64,000 nucleotides of DNA from Flavobacterium nackdongense (GTDB lineage Bacteria > Bacteroidota > Bacteroidia > Flavobacteriales > Flavobacteriaceae): positions 3,844,001 to 3,908,000 of the forward strand of contig NZ_CP037933.1 in the NCBI RefSeq assembly GCF_004355225.1. The letters run 5' to 3'. Below the pieces are notes generated by a model. It saw only the letters and a program-made list of their open reading frames with translations. It made no database searches and had not been told where the DNA came from. Of the stretch, positions 61,862 through 64,000 are shown piece after piece. How positions within the stretch are numbered: the first letter of the stretch is position 1; each line of letters begins with the position of its first letter. The position numbers were made by a program, and so were the translations under genes.

Positions 61862-62482
61862 TCAAACTATTTTATTGGCAATTAAATCAATAGTGTAGGG
61901 ATGGGCAAAATTTAAAATAGGTTCGTGTTGCAGCCATCGTGATTCGTCTTCTTTTTTCAAAATGATGGGCATTCTTTTTTTGGTGTTATGTATTTCTGAT
62001 AAAAGCGGATTGGCTTCGGTGGTGACAATGGTAAAGGTGTTTTTAACTTCGGCTGTTGCGGGATTGATCCATTGTGAATACAGTCCTGCGAAGGCAAATA
62101 ATTCCTCTTCTGGCAAGCCTATCTCATATTTTTGTTTCGTTTTTCCTTTGGGGTCCAGCCATTGCCATTCGAAAAAACCATTGGCAATCACGAGACATCT
62201 TTTGTTGACCGAGTTCGCGAACGAAGGTTTTTCGATTACCGTTTCTATTTTAGCGTTCAAGTTGTATTTTTGAATAGCCGATTCTTTTGCCCAAGAAGGA
62301 ATTAAACCCCAATTGTAGTGCGAAATGATCTGTGGTGTTTGGTCGGTTATTATGGGGGTTAAAGGAAATTCAAACGCATTGATGCTTTGTTGAGGTTCAA
62401 ACAGGCCAATGTTGTGGAATTGGGCTTTGAACCGCTTTTCGACTTCTTGAGCTACTTTGGTTTGTTTGGTATGATAGCACAT
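61862..62482 (-). CDS. SRAP-family protein (YedK/HMCES)
   Basis: The 206-residue protein begins MCYHTK, so Cys2 becomes the N-terminal catalytic cysteine after Met removal. NLNAKIETVIEKPSFANSV holds the catalytic Asn/Glu, RCLVIANGFFEWQW follows, and the conserved His is in IHNTKKRMPIIL. SRAP proteins crosslink covalently to abasic sites in single-stranded DNA and shield them from strand breakage. It converges with the GH63-like gene (21 bases apart). Confidence 0.94.
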   Translation of the reverse strand: MCYHTKQTKVAQEVEKRFKAQFHNIGLFEPQQSINAFEFPLTPIITDQTPQIISHYNWGLIPSWAKESAIQKYNLNAKIETVIEKPSFANSVNKRCLVIANGFFEWQWLDPKGKTKQKYEIGLPEEELFAFAGLYSQWINPATAEVKNTFTIVTTEANPLLSEIHNTKKRMPIILKKEDESRWLQHEPILNFAHPYTIDLIANKIV

Positions 62483-62590
62483 GGAAAGTGAATTTTTCTA
62501 ATTTTAGATGTAGTAGTTTCCCTAAGTTAAAATCAATAGTACCGCTCGACTTTTCGAACCAAAAATAAAATATCAAATAGTATTTATTTA

Positions 62591-62810
62591 CAATCACTGT
62601 TGTCCGATGAAATGCAAGTATTGTCCCTACGGGACAAATTTACTATTCGTAATCCTCTCGCTACCACTATTTAACCTCTACGAGGTATGCTCCGTTAGGA
62701 GCATAATGTTGGTAGTCAAAAAACAAGTCATTCGCCCCCTAATGTCCCGTAGGGACTATATTTGTTGGAGATTTTAGTTTCATTACAATTTTAATCGGAC
62801 AACAATGATT
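62591..62810. repeat. 220-bp nested inverted-repeat element C
   Basis: Outer arms (CAATCACTGTTGTCCGATGAAAT at 62591-62613 against the complement of 62788-62810) match except at three or four positions. Inside are GTCCCTACGGGAC (62623-62635) and ATGTCCCGTAGGGAC (62742-62756), each a palindrome and mutually inverted. Further hairpins are CCTCTACGAGG (62675-62685) and GCTCCGTTAGGAGC (62689-62702). The right arm abuts the stop codon of the LacI-type gene. No coding potential. Confidence 0.8.
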
Positions 62811-63892
62811 TACAATTGTGTTTTTACGTAATTTTCTTCCACAATAATTTCGAGTGGCATATAGTGTAAATCCGTCACGGCTTCTTTTAAAACAATTTTT
62901 TTATACAGATGAATAATGCCCATATAGCCTTGTTCTTCTGGCTTTTGGTGAATTAAAAAGTCGACAATACCGTCATTCAGGTATTCTAAGTTTTGTTTTA
63001 ATAATTCGTAACCCACCACTCGAATGCCTTTTATATGGTTGGCTTTTAGAAATTCAGCGACGATGTACACCCTGGAATTGGGTACAAAAACGCAATCGAT
63101 ACCCGAAAACATCGTGGTAGATAATTGGTTTTCGATATCGTATTTGATGCTGATTTCGGTAAAATTAAATTGGGGAAGATTGGGTTTGTCTTCAAAAAAA
63201 GCATAAAAACCCTTGATTCGTTGCAGGAAGACGTTCGTTCTCGAAGTACTTTCGACATTTCTTATGATTTTTAGAATCAATACGTTACTGTCATTCTTGA
63301 TCCCGTAACTGATTAATTTCCCTCCTAGGTAACCACTTTGAAAAGAATCTTGACCTATATACGCTACACCTTCAAGTTCCGGAAGGTTAGAGTCAATCAT
63401 TACAATGGGGATGTTTTTTTTCTTGTATTCCGTCAGAAAAGAAACCGATTCCTCGTAGAAAATTGGTGCAAAGAGAAGACCGTCGTAATCGAGTTGTAAA
63501 ATTTTTTTTGCTGTTTTTTTGAAAGAGCTAATCTTGTAATCAAAATAGAGATAGTCAATAGAGATGCCAAAGTTGGCCAACTCTTCGGCCGCTTTTTCTA
63601 CGCCGATTATTGGAGCTCTCCAATATTCAACATTTTTATTTTTGGGCAAAAAGACAGCGAACTTATACCTTTTATTGAACGCTAGATTGCTTGCAAAAAT
63701 ATTTTTTTTATAGCCGTATTCCTTAATAATCGCGTTTACTTTTTCGATGTTTTCCTCGGTAACTTGTCCACGATTATGGATAATTCGATCCACTGTACCC
63801 ACAGATACATTCGCAATTTCGGCTATTTTCTTTATTGTAATGATAATCGTTACTTTTAGTTTTGAGACTGTAAAAGTATAATTTTTTCGCAA
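62810..63892 (-). CDS. LacI-family transcriptional regulator
   Basis: The helix-turn-helix at the N-terminus reads ITIKKIAEIANVSVGTVDRI, followed by a periplasmic-binding-protein-like effector domain (about 80-355: YKFAVFLPKNKNVEYWRAP..., VAYIGQDSFQSGYLGGKLI). Its VGTVDR variant and ribose/allose-type binding domain are typical of sugar-sensing LacI proteins in Bacteroidetes. The start is uncertain: the only early initiation codon in frame is the TTG at 63892, with no ATG before the HTH. A 17-bp palindrome overlaps this start region and could be an autoregulatory operator. The gene is divergent from the gene at the right edge, a likely target. Confidence 0.9.
   Translation of the reverse strand: MRKNYTFTVSKLKVTIIITIKKIAEIANVSVGTVDRIIHNRGQVTEENIEKVNAIIKEYGYKKNIFASNLAFNKRYKFAVFLPKNKNVEYWRAPIIGVEKAAEELANFGISIDYLYFDYKISSFKKTAKKILQLDYDGLLFAPIFYEESVSFLTEYKKKNIPIVMIDSNLPELEGVAYIGQDSFQSGYLGGKLISYGIKNDSNVLILKIIRNVESTSRTNVFLQRIKGFYAFFEDKPNLPQFNFTEISIKYDIENQLSTTMFSGIDCVFVPNSRVYIVAEFLKANHIKGIRVVGYELLKQNLEYLNDGIVDFLIHQKPEEQGYMGIIHLYKKIVLKEAVTDLHYMPLEIIVEENYVKTQL
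63837..63853. promoter_or_regulatory. 17-bp palindrome GTAATGATAATCGTTAC, possible LacI-type operator
   Basis: The arms GTAATGAT and ATCGTTAC are complementary except at one base pair around a central A. It overlaps the first codons of the LacI-type gene. LacI regulators often bind palindromes of this size near their own start. Confidence 0.35.
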
Positions 63893-63925
63893 AAAAAATC
63901 TTTTATTAATATTATTTTGAAATAG

Positions 63926-63954
63926 TTGTTTTAGTCGTTTTTTTTATATATTTG
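63926..63954 (+). promoter_or_regulatory. Promoter of the right-edge gene
   Basis: TTG at 63926-63928, an 18-base spacer and TATATTTG at 63947-63954 match the Bacteroidetes consensus. A small GTGT-GCGA-ACAC hairpin follows in the leader (63963-63974). Confidence 0.75.
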
Positions 63955-63990
63955 CATTGTCCGTGTGCGAACACGAATTTTTAATATCAA

Positions 63991-64000
63991 ATGGCAAAGC
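63991..64000 (+). CDS. Start of an unidentified gene cut by the window edge
   Basis: ATGGCAAAGC (Met-Ala-Lys) begins 37 bases after a consensus promoter and an A-rich leader. Only three codons are visible, so the product cannot be named. Its divergent position suggests control by the LacI-type regulator. Confidence 0.5.

Overview
The window looks like a chromosomal stretch from a member of the Flavobacteriaceae, most likely Flavobacterium or a close relative. The evidence is AT-rich DNA with few Shine-Dalgarno sequences, promoters of the Bacteroidetes type (TTG-N18/19-TAnnTTTG), a Bacteroidetes-type SRP RNA, bacillithiol synthesis (bshA), an LptD / amidase / MlaD-like envelope block, and many carbohydrate-active enzymes. 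No transposase, phage gene, CRISPR array, rRNA or tRNA was recognised.

Layout. 1-3.7 kb: the 3' part of a secreted sulfatase, a decayed methylglyoxal synthase gene, a secreted protein of unknown role and RidA. 3.7-9.8 kb: cell-envelope block (LptD-like protein, two tandem N-acetylmuramoyl-L-alanine amidases, an MCE/MlaD protein). 9.8-12.7 kb: a split heterodisulfide-reductase-like Fe-S pair and a small conserved protein. 12.7-20 kb: a lipoprotein fusing a NagZ-like GH3 domain to a serine-hydrolase domain, bshA, a small lipoprotein, aroC and a dicarboxylate/amino-acid symporter. 20-34.8 kb: a hybrid two-component kinase, Hsp20, a DEAD-box helicase, hutG and hutI, glutaminyl cyclase, the SRP RNA, an SDR enzyme, hypothetical secreted proteins, and a four-gene 2-oxoacid:ferredoxin oxidoreductase operon.

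35-57.6 kb is a hemicellulose region that reads as a beta-mannan (probably acetylated galactoglucomannan) utilisation locus. Left of the regulator are a CE2-like esterase, a sialate-O-acetylesterase-type esterase, a GH3 beta-glucosidase, an aldo/keto reductase, and then on the minus strand GH5_7-type mannanase, GH31, an AGE-family (cello/mannobiose) 2-epimerase, a GH130 phosphorylase, a GPH-family symporter and a GH26 mannanase. An AraC-type regulator is divergent from the GH26 operon and is followed by GH2, GH27 and GH5 enzymes. The logic matches the known Bacteroides fragilis pathway: GH26 releases mannobiose, the symporter imports it, the epimerase makes mannosyl-glucose, and GH130 phosphorolyses it to mannose 1-phosphate and glucose. 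The locus has no SusC/SusD pair in this window and uses an AraC regulator rather than a hybrid two-component system.

57.7-64 kb: MTA/SAH nucleosidase, a PH-domain protein, a large GH63-like glucosidase, an SRAP-family protein, a LacI-type regulator, and the first codons of a divergent gene.

The non-coding part is unusually structured. Three intergenic elements of about 190-220 bp with nested inverted repeats, several shorter inverted repeats, and C/A-rich heptamer-like leaders directly before start codons recur through the window. A repeated TTTTGWCAA motif around the AraC gene, including two copies spaced exactly 21 bp, is a candidate operator for the mannan locus.
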